From positions 1 to 27,828 of the IMG/VR virus record IMGVR_UViG_3300006802_000425: a DNA stretch of 27,828 nucleotides; one strand, written 5' to 3'. The translations under genes were made by a program, and so were the position numbers. The notes under the pieces are model-generated. The model was not told the DNA's origin, ran no database searches, and saw only the letters and a program-made list of their open reading frames with translations. Every line of letters starts with the position of its first letter. Position 1 is the stretch's first letter. This DNA comes from a virus. Shown here in pieces: positions 1-8,166 of this stretch.

Positions 1-55
1 AAAAAAAGCCCCTATATAGAGAAACACACTGTTTTAGTTTAGTCTATATAGGGGC
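1..55 (-). terminator. Rho-independent terminator, 13-bp stem
   Basis: On the minus strand GCCCCTATATAGA (complement of 43-55) pairs perfectly with TCTATATAGGGGC (complement of 8-20) around a 22-nt loop, and is followed by seven Ts (1-7). It ends leftward transcription after the fibre operon and after the promoter at 163-190. Confidence 0.9.
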
Positions 56-156
56 CAATATACTACTTCAAGGAATCCAATGGAAACCCCTAGCGGACAC
101 TAGGGGGAAACCATTTGACAGAGTTTTTTTATGTAAAGCATGAGGAACTTTACATA
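1..156 (-). ncRNA. Candidate small RNA or attenuated leader
   Basis: A transcript from the promoter at 163-190 would start near 155-158 and run about 150 nt to the terminator, without any credible ORF. It would contain a 5' hairpin (ATGTAAAG pairing with CTTTACAT, 131-155), a second hairpin (CCCCTAG pairing with CTAGGGG, 87-106) and the 13-bp terminator stem. It may be a regulatory RNA, or a leader whose terminator is bypassed to express genes left of the window. Confidence 0.5.
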
Positions 157-162
157 ATAATA

Positions 163-190
163 ATTATACACGATTATACTAGTTTGTCAA
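163..190 (-). promoter_or_regulatory. Full-consensus sigma70-type promoter
   Basis: On the minus strand TTGACA (185-190) is separated by 16 nt (169-184) from TATAAT (163-168). Both hexamers are perfect matches. A second TATAAT (173-178) lies in the spacer. The promoter points left, away from all genes in the window, and the sequence after it contains no gene down to the terminator. Confidence 0.8.
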
Positions 191-195
191 GTGTT

Positions 196-450
196 TTAGG
201 CAAAAAATATTCCTAATAATGTTGCCGCCAAACCTCCAAGTGCTAACAACATAAGTTGGAAAATTCTTTCATCTAACTTAGAGAAGCCACTATGAAACTC
301 TTCTTTGGTTTCTTTTAGATCAGATTTCAATTCACTAACATCATCTGCAAGATGCGCTAAATGATTATCTCTAATAGTGCGAACTTCAAAATTCAAGTCA
401 TCTAACAGTTGTTGATAGTGATCCATTTGTCTCTGTGGCTTCTGTGGCAT
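196..450 (-). CDS. Coiled-coil protein with C-terminal membrane helix (XhlA-like)
   Basis: The 84-residue protein has a long amphipathic coiled coil (about 10-62, HLADDVSELKSDLKETKEEF) and a single C-terminal transmembrane helix (64-84, FQLMLLALGGLAATLLGIFF). This matches the arrangement of XhlA-type haemolysin/holin accessory proteins. It would sit in the inner membrane with the coiled coil in the cytoplasm and could help in lysis or in membrane anchoring late in infection. No endolysin is visible in the window; it may lie beyond the left edge. It is the last gene of the fibre operon. Confidence 0.65.
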   Translation of the reverse strand: MPQKPQRQMDHYQQLLDDLNFEVRTIRDNHLAHLADDVSELKSDLKETKEEFHSGFSKLDERIFQLMLLALGGLAATLLGIFFA

Positions 451-452
451 GA

Positions 453-494
453 CTAGTATCCTTTCTTTTTCTTCTTTTTCTTATGTGCCGGCAT
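453..494 (-). CDS. Possible 13-codon lysine peptide ORF
   Basis: One base after the previous stop an ATG opens MPAHKKKKKKKGY, stop TAG, ending 2 bp before the next start. AAAGGAAAATAAC gives a weak ribosome-binding site. Its A-rich tract ending GAAAGGATAC also supplies the ribosome-binding site of the next gene, so the ORF could be incidental to that element. Compact placement favours translation, but this is uncertain. Confidence 0.35.
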   Translation of the reverse strand: MPAHKKKKKKKGY

Positions 495-495
495 G

Positions 496-630
496 TTATT
501 TTCCTTTTGGTTTCTTTTTGTAGCCACTTGCATAAATTGCGCGGCCTTGTGCTTCTGCTTGCTTTTTGGTTGGATAAGTTTTGCCACTTGATCCCCACTT
601 ATACCCACCTTTAACTTTTTTTACTGGCAT
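496..630 (-). CDS. Short basic conserved-type phage protein (44 aa)
   Basis: This 44-residue ORF begins MPVKKVKGGYKWGSSGKTYP and continues TKKQAEAQGRAIYASGYKKK. Small proteins with the KVKGGYKWG...GK.Y.TK..A..Q..AIYASGYKK pattern recur in many phages as I recall; their function is unknown, but the pattern supports a real gene. GGAGAAAATA precedes the ATG, and it overlaps the upstream gene by 20 bp. Lys and Gly dominate, giving a high predicted charge. Confidence 0.75.
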   Translation of the reverse strand: MPVKKVKGGYKWGSSGKTYPTKKQAEAQGRAIYASGYKKKPKGK

Positions 631-802
631 TATTTTCTCCAAGTAATTCTCTTAAGTGACTGTAATCCCAAACTAATTCTGCTTGCTCAGTTTCATACTC
701 TTCTAGATCACATTGGTTTTGCCAAGCAAGTTCATCCCAAGTAAGTTTTGCTATGGCGCGGTCTACGGAATTTTTAATGTCTGACCAATGTATTATTTTC
801 AT
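611..802 (-). CDS. Hypothetical small acidic protein
   Basis: The start at 802 (63 residues, MKIIHWSDIKNSVDRAIAKL) is preferred over an upstream ATG at 826 because GGAGAATAAT immediately precedes it and it then abuts the upstream stop at 804. The rest is helical and acidic with several Trp (TWDELAWQNQCDLEEYETEQ). Tryptophans spaced along an acidic helix are often protein-binding. Not recognised; possibly a fibre-assembly or lysis accessory. Confidence 0.6.
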   Translation of the reverse strand: MKIIHWSDIKNSVDRAIAKLTWDELAWQNQCDLEEYETEQAELVWDYSHLRELLGENNASKKS

Positions 803-803
803 A

Positions 804-1004
804 TTATTCTCCAGTGTATGCTCCATCTACTAATGGTCTAATTTCCCAATGGTCACCAAACCAAACTTGCACTTCACTATAATGATCTTCTACAGGCATG
901 GGTTCAACTTCAGTATATCCACACTGATCATCATCATTCACTGTTCTTGTGCTACCCCAATATTGTCCTGACGATAGCAAATATCTATGATAAAAAGTTT
1001 CCAT
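804..1004 (-). CDS. Hypothetical acidic protein after the adhesin
   Basis: The 66-residue protein is acidic and aromatic-rich (YLLSSGQYWGSTRTVNDDDQ, then VQVWFGDHWEIRPLVDG). It overlaps the propeller stop by one base (TAATG), so it is translated in coupling with it. It has no membrane segment. It may be a fibre-associated or assembly protein; nothing identifies it. Confidence 0.6.
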   Translation of the reverse strand: METFYHRYLLSSGQYWGSTRTVNDDDQCGYTEVEPMPVEDHYSEVQVWFGDHWEIRPLVDGAYTGE

Positions 1005-2158
1005 TATCTATCCCTATTAAAATATCCTGTCCAACTATATGCACCTACAGTTGAAGACGTTGAACCAGTGCCGTCTACTGTAATAACTACAGCATGCCTG
1101 TTTGATGTTGCGTTTGGCATTTGCACCATTAAGTTGCCTTGATTCAAGCAACCCCATTTATTCTGACCACTGGGCATAATAGTAGTTGGGTTAGTGGTTA
1201 TAGTATTAGTATCTACATCAATCCACATGCCTGTTGACCATGGACCGCAATACACATTACCATCTGGACCCATCGTGGCTCCCATTACTTTTGTGCCAGT
1301 GCCTAAACTAGTCATTGTGTTTGCTGATGGATCTAGTGTATATACTGTGCTAGTTCCATGTCCAGTCATATATAAATTACCATTCTTAGCATTGGTAATA
1401 CCTTGACTTGTTTGTGCTCCAAATGTAAAGCCATAAGTTTGCACTTCTGCTGTGTCAGTATCAGGATCAATAATTAATACGCTTCTGTTATTACTTGGTC
1501 CACCTGTATTATAAGGTGCGGCATATAATTTGTCATCTTCAATTGATCTTACACCACTAACCCATTTAGCCCCATTAGTGCCTAAGGTACCTAATCCTAA
1601 ACTGCTGGTTGTAGCAGTGTTTGATGCAACATTATAAACAAGAGCGACATTAGGTGTGCCAAGAGCATACAATTTATCATCTGCAGACATGCCTAATTCA
1701 TAAGCAGGATTACTAAATGTTAATCCCCAGTTCTGTAATTCAAAACTGTTAGTATCTGGATCAAATATCATAACACTGTCCATATTGTATGGCCACCAAT
1801 AAATTCTATTGTCAGACCCTAAGTTACCTGCGACAAATCGTATTGATCCTGTTAATGTTAAGCCTGATGAAATCTCTTGACTACTACCAGTAACAGGATC
1901 AAATTCCAATATATTATTTGTTGCTTTTGAACCAGGTGCACCATATACCTTACCATTAGGATGAGCAACAAACCCAGCGTATGCTAAACCTATACTCCAA
2001 ATACTGCTACCTATATCATAAGTTGTGTAACTGCGACTACCAGTTAAATCCCAAGTGCTAACAACAGGTGAAATATCTGCGCCAGTGAGATCCTGCCAAT
2101 CAGGCGGCTCTGGCACCACATACTGACCTAAAAATCCACCTCTAGCAGCAAACGGCAT
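1004..2158 (-). CDS. Beta-propeller distal adhesin
   Basis: The 384-residue protein shows six or seven repeats of about 45-50 residues with the pattern (D/N)-G/D-K-(V/I/L)-Y followed by a hydrophobic strand and F/I-D-P-x-T. Examples: NGKVYGAP...LEFDPVT (68-90), DNRIYWWP...MIFDPDT (116-136), DDKLYALG (160-167), DDKLYAAP...IIDPDTD (208-235), NGNLYMTG...TLDPSA (259-279), DGNVYCGP...DVDTN (299-318). This is the layout of Kelch/NHL/SMP-30-like beta-propellers. Coming after the long fibre with a TAATG junction, it is a likely receptor-binding tip or fibre-bound adhesin. No enzymatic residues were identified. Confidence 0.75.
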   Translation of the reverse strand: MPFAARGGFLGQYVVPEPPDWQDLTGADISPVVSTWDLTGSRSYTTYDIGSSIWSIGLAYAGFVAHPNGKVYGAPGSKATNNILEFDPVTGSSQEISSGLTLTGSIRFVAGNLGSDNRIYWWPYNMDSVMIFDPDTNSFELQNWGLTFSNPAYELGMSADDKLYALGTPNVALVYNVASNTATTSSLGLGTLGTNGAKWVSGVRSIEDDKLYAAPYNTGGPSNNRSVLIIDPDTDTAEVQTYGFTFGAQTSQGITNAKNGNLYMTGHGTSTVYTLDPSANTMTSLGTGTKVMGATMGPDGNVYCGPWSTGMWIDVDTNTITTNPTTIMPSGQNKWGCLNQGNLMVQMPNATSNRHAVVITVDGTGSTSSTVGAYSWTGYFNRDR

Positions 2159-5100
2159 TATGCGTATCCTGTGCTTAATGTTGAATAGTATGTGCTACCA
2201 TCGTAGAACACACTTATGATATCAATATCCCCAGTATTTGTGCTTAATGTTTTACTAGCACCAGCAAATTTCATACTGCTTGTTAGTGTGCCAGTTGTAG
2301 CACCTTGTGTAATAATAATTGTAGCACTTGTGCCAGCAACAGCATTGGTTAAACTGTTAATAGTTAAACCACCACCTGTTGTAACTTGGAATATAGTGCC
2401 TGTGCTTACATCTAAGTTAGCAGCAATATCACCACTTAGTGTGCCTAAACTGACCACAGTCTCGTTAAATTTTGTTAATGAAACATTACTTGCACTAAAA
2501 TTACCAGTATAAGCACCAATAGCAGTGTTTGCTAGATCAGTAAATTTAGATGTAACACCAACATTGTTTGAATCACCTATTATGATATTGCCTTGATTAA
2601 CATTGTAAATGTCATTAGATCTCGAGGCACCGGCCACATTAATTGTGTTGCTGTTTGTTACAGTTGCTATTTTTTGAACAAGATTGCCTTCACCAGTTGG
2701 TCTGGTTTCTGTGAATGTGCCTGAGCCATTAACATACAATGAAGCACCTATGGTAAATCCATGTGAACTAAAGTTCATTTTACCACTGATAACCACTTCA
2801 CCTGTTTCATTAGGAGCAATGTTGTTTTTAACAACACCAAAGCCTGGCATTAATGATGCATTGCCGCTGTCTGCTAACACAACATCTGGTGTATCACCAT
2901 GGTTATTACCATTTAGTGCAACAATATCACCTTTGTTTAATGTGCCACCTGATGCGTTCCATATCTCAGCCTGAATAGCACCATTAATATCGCCATCAAA
3001 TCGTGTAGTAGCAATTATGTAATTGGCTTGAATATTGCCAGTTGCAGTAATGTTGCCTGATTCAAAACTAACAATATTAACATCATCTTCTTTAAGTTCA
3101 AGCGTGTCACTGGTTTCACTTAGTTCAAAACTATACTTCTTAGGTGTGTGGCTTGGAGTAATATCATACTCTAGAAGTGGACACGGAAATGGCAATGGTG
3201 TGGCTGTTGTTAATCCTCTACCCACCCAACTTGTTCCTGTTACTGTGGCCCAAGTTAGCGGAGTAGTTAATCCACTGTCCTCAAATACACCATAATATAC
3301 TTGGTTAGTGAAAGTTCTTCCTCTCTTTAGATATCCAATATTACTATTATTGGTCCAAGTAACTAAGTCTTGCGTAAGACCATAACCTGTTCCAACGAAA
3401 TAAACTGGTGTTGCATCAGCAAGAGGTTGATTACCTAAATAATTTATACCAATAACAACCGTATCAGCATCTTCTGCGATCTGACCATATGTGCCACTTG
3501 CAACGTATTGCCAGCCCCAATCAGGTAGTCTTGCTTTTGATCCTACACGGCGGTCTAATTCAATAACCATATCACCAACAACAGGTTGAGCATTACCGCC
3601 ATTATGACCGCCATTAGTAACAGTTAAACGGCTACCACTGTCAACACTCACATTAGCACTGTTCATTTCTACCCAAGTGCGTTTGGTTTCACTAGTCCAG
3701 TTACCTCTTGTGCCTTTACCTTGAACATTCATGAAATTTTCAGCAACAGGACCTATAATAACAGGTTTGCGTGTTTCACCTGAAGGTTTATTAGAACCTA
3801 AATATAATCCACCATCTTCATAAGTTAAGAAAGTATCACGAACAAATTTATTAGCCGCATTTACAGTATCAGGTCGGCTATTAGCAACAAAAGACATATT
3901 TGTTTTGCCACCGAAACCACCATCAGTCCAATCTTCACCTGCGGATACTGATATATAAGCACTTGGTATTAGTTCACCACCAGGTAAAGAACCACCACCA
4001 TAACTGGTCCAACCAATCTTACCTAATTCTTGATTGTCTCTTGCATACCAACCTGTGCTTGGTTCATTTAGATTACCATTATAACTTCTAAATAATAATT
4101 CTGCAGCACCATAATCTAGACTGTTTTCCTGGCGTGTTAAATCAGTAAAATTACCAATTTGTAGTCTTGGAATGAATGAATTTTGGCTACCTGATGATGC
4201 TGAGGTTATTGTTCCAAAGTCATCAGCATATGGTGTAATACCATCATAACCTAAACTAATACCAAAACCTGAATAACCATTATCAAACATTTGAGTTGTT
4301 GTTAGTGTGTTAGCACCTATAACCAATCCATCTTTAATACCAAAGTAAGTATTTTCACTGCTTATTAAACTAACTTTACCTTGTGTATAATGAGCATATG
4401 ATCTAAATTTAGACGCACTCATATCTAAACTATAATCACTGCTACTACCCACAGTGTAAGTGAAGTCGCCTGCTACAGGACCACTTATTGGATAAGCATA
4501 CACATTAGTTGAAAGCATTTTACAAGGACCAACACTTGCACGACTACGAGCACCACCATACACATCATATTCACTTAAAATACCAACTAAGAATCCAGTA
4601 TCAGTATCACGCATTGTGTTCATGAAGAAACTGTTGTTACCATCTAAATTATTATTAGCCTGTGTGCTGCTAAATTCAAAGTCACTGGTTGCTGGATTAT
4701 TCATTGTAACAGTTAAATTACCTGTATCAATTGATGTAATATATGTTCCAGCAGGGAATGGAGTTTGTGTTCCTTCTGTGCCACCATCACCTAATGTAAA
4801 ACTGTTGTAAAAACCACCTAATGCTCTTGTATGATACATTGGTGCCATACCTGGAACAATTTCATTAATTAATGTAGCAATATTGCCAGTGCCAACAATT
4901 GGTTTAGTCCAGAATAAAGGTGGTGTTGTAGAGTTAGCAACATATCTGTATTCTTCCATACCTGTTAATTGAATTGTAGCACTACCACTTACAACATTAC
5001 CTGTAAAACATAGTGCATTTACATCACTGGTGCCTGAGTATGTTATAAGTCTTGTAGAAGTAAGTTGGTTAAAACTACTTGAAGGTTGTGCTTTTGTATA

Positions 5101-7560
5101 ACCATAACCGCCTGTCATATTAAGCACATCAGTTGCTGTTTGATCTGCACCTAACGCTTCAGTAAATGTAAAGCCACCAACACCATCACCAAGTGATATT
5201 TTGTTTAGACTTTCTGCCTGCACACTGTTAACATTAGCAAGTGCGTTAGCAAGACTGATTACACCACTGTTAACAAGAATATTTTCACTGCCCACAACAT
5301 AGTCATCAATTGCAGTGTTTGCACGATCAGTTGTGAAATATAAGTTAGAACCTTCAGTTAAGTCTGATGTTGTTTTAGTTGTTAACCAAGTATCACTAGC
5401 ACTGTTTGCTCTATCAGTAGTGTAATAAAGATTTGTATTACCTTCTGCTAAGTCATCTGTGGTATTAAGTGCTAAGTTAGCAGTAGCAGAGATATTACTT
5501 AATCCGCCGCCATCACCACTAAAGTATGTGGCTGTTATATTACCCGCTGTGTTGATATCACCTTGATACCCACCAATAGCACTATTAGCACGGTCGGTTG
5601 TGAAGTATAAGTTAGAACCTTCAGTTAGATCTGATGTTGTTTTAGTTGTTAACCAAACATCACTTGCACTATTAGCACGATCAGTAGTAAAGTATAAGTT
5701 ATCACCCTCATCAATATCAGTTGTAGTTAAACTTTCACTAATAATTCCATTAGCAAAATTGATATTGCCACTGCCACTAACATATGTTTCAATAGCAGTG
5801 TTTGCTCTGTCAGTTGTAAACCAAACATTACCAGTGCCTTCTGTTAAGTCATCTGTTGTATAAGCAGTGCTACCAGCAACAGCAATATTAGCACCACCAA
5901 AACTTAGAACACCACCAGCGGCTGATATAGCAGTGTCATCTAAATAAATTGAAGTGCCGCTTAGATATAAGTCTTTCCAACGATTGTTAGCATCGCCAAG
6001 TGTGTATACACTATTTGCACTGGGCAGTATATTTCCGCCTACAGTTAAATCATTTGAACTAATGTAAGCCATTACTTCAGCATTGGTTAAGTGTCCTGGT
6101 ATATTGCTTAATCCACCGCCATCACCACTAAAGTATGCGGCTGTTATATTACCCGCTGTGTTGATATCACCTTGATATGCACCAATAGCAGTATTTGCTC
6201 TATCAGTAGTGTAGTAAAGATTTACATTACCTTCAGTGATTTCATCTGTACTACTAATTGCCGCACTAATATTTGACCAACTTACAATACCATTAGCATC
6301 TGTTAATAATATTTGATTATTAGACCCTCTGACATTAGGTAGAATAAAATTTTCATTAGCATTCACATTACCAATACTAACATTTCCATTTACATCAACA
6401 CTGAATATTTCATATCCAGTGTTTAATGCATCAACAGTGCCTAACCATTTAATTCTAAATTTAGAACCGGTACCATAATTTATGAAAGGTCTTAGATTAA
6501 CTACAACGTTAGCATCGTCACCTACAACAAAATGTTGACTTGGTGCCCCACCATCAAATATATGAGATAATATTTCAAAGTTGGCAGATCCATCGGCATC
6601 ACCATCTATTTTAACCCTAACGCCTGACTCACTATATATTGATAATGGGTTACTATCGCCCAATTTAAGAATTTGAGGTATATCACTACTATCTGTAAAT
6701 ATTAATGTGCCTAGACTTGTGATATTACCTGATACGGTATGATCTGTATTTAGATATGTTGTAATAGCAGTATTAGCACGATCTGTAGTATAATAAAGAT
6801 TTACATTACCTTCTGCTAAGTCATCTGTGGTTTTTCCTACAAATGGATCATAAGCATCAAAACTAACTAAACTACCAAAATAAGTTGTACCATCATAGAT
6901 AATATTTAATATTGTTTCACTATTAGCGGTTTGAGTTAAATTAGTAACAGCGCCTACGAATTCCCAATCTACCCATTCTAGATAATATGTAACAGTATCA
7001 ATATCGTGATTACCTGTTACATCTTGTGTTAGAATTAAAGTTATTGTTTCACCAGCACTGATATCATTAATGTCTAGTTTTGTAATATTACTAGTAAGAG
7101 TAAGTTTTTGTGTTTTACCATTACCAATATCTAATGATACATTACCACTTACACTACCAGCATCATAATAAGTTTCTAAATTTAATTCTGTTGTATCAAT
7201 TCCAATCTCACCAGTTATGCTATTATATGTGATTGGACTTGCATTTGATATTGTAGTTCTTATATCTGCTGTGCTTACACCAGTATATTGTATTATACCA
7301 TTTGAAGTTGGGCTATTATCATATGCTAATGATCCATACCCACTTTCATTTGAAACACTTATTTTAGTTCTTACTTCTGCATTACCTACACTGCCTATTT
7401 GTGATACAGTAATATTAGAAATTGTTGAACTTACATTGATATTGCTTTGAGTCGTGCTAACATTAGTGACCCAAACATTGCCTTCACTTACTGTTATATT
7501 AGAAGTTGTTGTTGCGACATTTATTGCTGTATTAGCAACATTAACATTTACATTGGCCAT
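2158..7560 (-). CDS. Giant tail fibre protein (1800 aa)
   Basis: This is the largest gene, Asn-, Thr-, Gly- and Ser-rich and low in Lys, Cys and Met, as in extended trimeric fibres. The N-terminus is a low-complexity strand (NVNVANTAINVATTTSNITV) that probably attaches to the tip. From about residue 243 to 750 it holds seven copies of a unit of the form T.DL.EG.NLYYTTDRAN.A, a repeat known from many phage fibres. Between them are GDGGGLSNI-type segments. The middle and C-terminal parts carry non-repeated beta-rich domains, probably the receptor-binding head. The C-terminal 280 residues contain GTLNKGDIVALNGNNHGDTP, followed by repeat-like LANTAIGAYTGN. No catalytic (depolymerase) motif was recognised. 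Its stop overlaps the next start (TAATG). Confidence 0.8.
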   Translation of the reverse strand: MANVNVNVANTAINVATTTSNITVSEGNVWVTNVSTTQSNINVSSTISNITVSQIGSVGNAEVRTKISVSNESGYGSLAYDNSPTSNGIIQYTGVSTADIRTTISNASPITYNSITGEIGIDTTELNLETYYDAGSVSGNVSLDIGNGKTQKLTLTSNITKLDINDISAGETITLILTQDVTGNHDIDTVTYYLEWVDWEFVGAVTNLTQTANSETILNIIYDGTTYFGSLVSFDAYDPFVGKTTDDLAEGNVNLYYTTDRANTAITTYLNTDHTVSGNITSLGTLIFTDSSDIPQILKLGDSNPLSIYSESGVRVKIDGDADGSANFEILSHIFDGGAPSQHFVVGDDANVVVNLRPFINYGTGSKFRIKWLGTVDALNTGYEIFSVDVNGNVSIGNVNANENFILPNVRGSNNQILLTDANGIVSWSNISAAISSTDEITEGNVNLYYTTDRANTAIGAYQGDINTAGNITAAYFSGDGGGLSNIPGHLTNAEVMAYISSNDLTVGGNILPSANSVYTLGDANNRWKDLYLSGTSIYLDDTAISAAGGVLSFGGANIAVAGSTAYTTDDLTEGTGNVWFTTDRANTAIETYVSGSGNINFANGIISESLTTTDIDEGDNLYFTTDRANSASDVWLTTKTTSDLTEGSNLYFTTDRANSAIGGYQGDINTAGNITATYFSGDGGGLSNISATANLALNTTDDLAEGNTNLYYTTDRANSASDTWLTTKTTSDLTEGSNLYFTTDRANTAIDDYVVGSENILVNSGVISLANALANVNSVQAESLNKISLGDGVGGFTFTEALGADQTATDVLNMTGGYGYTKAQPSSSFNQLTSTRLITYSGTSDVNALCFTGNVVSGSATIQLTGMEEYRYVANSTTPPLFWTKPIVGTGNIATLINEIVPGMAPMYHTRALGGFYNSFTLGDGGTEGTQTPFPAGTYITSIDTGNLTVTMNNPATSDFEFSSTQANNNLDGNNSFFMNTMRDTDTGFLVGILSEYDVYGGARSRASVGPCKMLSTNVYAYPISGPVAGDFTYTVGSSSDYSLDMSASKFRSYAHYTQGKVSLISSENTYFGIKDGLVIGANTLTTTQMFDNGYSGFGISLGYDGITPYADDFGTITSASSGSQNSFIPRLQIGNFTDLTRQENSLDYGAAELLFRSYNGNLNEPSTGWYARDNQELGKIGWTSYGGGSLPGGELIPSAYISVSAGEDWTDGGFGGKTNMSFVANSRPDTVNAANKFVRDTFLTYEDGGLYLGSNKPSGETRKPVIIGPVAENFMNVQGKGTRGNWTSETKRTWVEMNSANVSVDSGSRLTVTNGGHNGGNAQPVVGDMVIELDRRVGSKARLPDWGWQYVASGTYGQIAEDADTVVIGINYLGNQPLADATPVYFVGTGYGLTQDLVTWTNNSNIGYLKRGRTFTNQVYYGVFEDSGLTTPLTWATVTGTSWVGRGLTTATPLPFPCPLLEYDITPSHTPKKYSFELSETSDTLELKEDDVNIVSFESGNITATGNIQANYIIATTRFDGDINGAIQAEIWNASGGTLNKGDIVALNGNNHGDTPDVVLADSGNASLMPGFGVVKNNIAPNETGEVVISGKMNFSSHGFTIGASLYVNGSGTFTETRPTGEGNLVQKIATVTNSNTINVAGASRSNDIYNVNQGNIIIGDSNNVGVTSKFTDLANTAIGAYTGNFSASNVSLTKFNETVVSLGTLSGDIAANLDVSTGTIFQVTTGGGLTINSLTNAVAGTSATIIITQGATTGTLTSSMKFAGASKTLSTNTGDIDIISVFYDGSTYYSTLSTGYA
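5312..6833 (-). repeat. Seven-copy fibre repeat region
   Basis: Seven degenerate copies of a unit around EG.NLYYTTDRAN.A are spread over this part of the fibre gene. Within it, 5492-5580 and 6101-6189 are 89-bp copies with only five differences, pointing to a recent internal duplication. Confidence 0.85.
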
Positions 7561-7573
7561 GTGTTATCTCCTA

Positions 7574-8080
7574 TTAAAGGGCTACATAGCCGCCGTTTGC
7601 TACTGTCTCCTGAGTTGGATCCCCTGTTGAAACTCCTGCTTCCCATCTTTCTATGATTGCCCAACGGTGCATATCTTTTTGTGGTACTGGAGTATCATCT
7701 GTTTCCCATTGAAAACTTAGCACAGTCATCACAACATTTGTTCTTGCGTTAGGAGTAATATTACCAGTATATCTATTTTCTGGTATAGTTAAAGTTACTA
7801 ATCCTGAACTTGCTTCAGCATTACTGATATTGCCGCTTGACACAACACCAACATTAGCAAAATAGCCAATTACATTTGTATCTGTAAAATTTGGATCACC
7901 TGATACACGATCATATGTAATTTGATCTAATACGATTGTTTGGTAATCAGCACTAAAACTATATAGTGATACATTACTGCCAAAGTTATATGTGAATGCT
8001 TTTTGACTGCGAGGAAATAGTTCAATAACTTGAACATCACTCCCGCCAATGTAATTTTGAAAAGAAAGTAGTGCTGCCAT
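7574..8080 (-). CDS. Putative virion protein preceding the long fibre
   Basis: The 168-residue protein is not recognised. It is beta-rich (DVQVIELFPRSQKAFTYNFG, then SLYSFSADYQTIVLDQITYD) with a Val/Asn-rich centre and an aromatic segment near the end (VLSFQWETDDTPVPQKDMHR, then WAIIERWEAG). It has no signal peptide. It is the first gene after a candidate promoter and is followed after 13 bp by the long fibre, suggesting a fibre-attachment or tail-tip component. AGGAGACGATTAT precedes the ATG. Confidence 0.55.
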   Translation of the reverse strand: MAALLSFQNYIGGSDVQVIELFPRSQKAFTYNFGSNVSLYSFSADYQTIVLDQITYDRVSGDPNFTDTNVIGYFANVGVVSSGNISNAEASSGLVTLTIPENRYTGNITPNARTNVVMTVLSFQWETDDTPVPQKDMHRWAIIERWEAGVSTGDPTQETVANGGYVAL

Positions 8081-8134
8081 ATAATCGTCTCCTGAAGGGG
8101 CTTATGCTAACGCTGAGGCTTTAGCATCTTATTG

Positions 8135-8147
8135 TATATTTATCTAA
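8135..8147 (-). promoter_or_regulatory. Candidate late promoter of the distal-fibre operon
   Basis: The minus strand reads TTAGATAAATATA, identical to the 13-mer upstream of the portal. It lies in an 86-bp gap, about 55 nt before the next start. A small hairpin follows (ATGCTAA pairing with TTAGCAT, 8104-8127) in the presumed 5' leader. Confidence 0.45.
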
Positions 8148-8166
8148 TAAATTTAATTAAGGGTTT

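Noticed and set aside
115-120. Plus-strand TTGACA
   Set aside because: No -10 box lies at 15-19 nt, so no plus-strand promoter is supported.
121-155. Inverted repeat ATGTAAAG/CTTTACAT next to a run of seven Ts considered as a terminator
   Set aside because: The T run precedes the stem on the plus strand and becomes As after it on the minus strand, so it cannot terminate in either direction. It was kept as a 5' hairpin of the candidate RNA.
398-598. 66-codon minus-strand ORF rich in Lys/Arg
   Set aside because: It is the alternative frame of the 44-aa basic gene, the lysine ORF and the following gene, which have better starts and recognisable composition.
2216-7656. Several plus-strand ORFs of 60-100 codons opposite the long fibre
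   Set aside because: They are Val/Leu/Pro-rich antisense shadows of repeat-rich Asn/Thr codons, with no start signals. The whole window otherwise codes on one strand.
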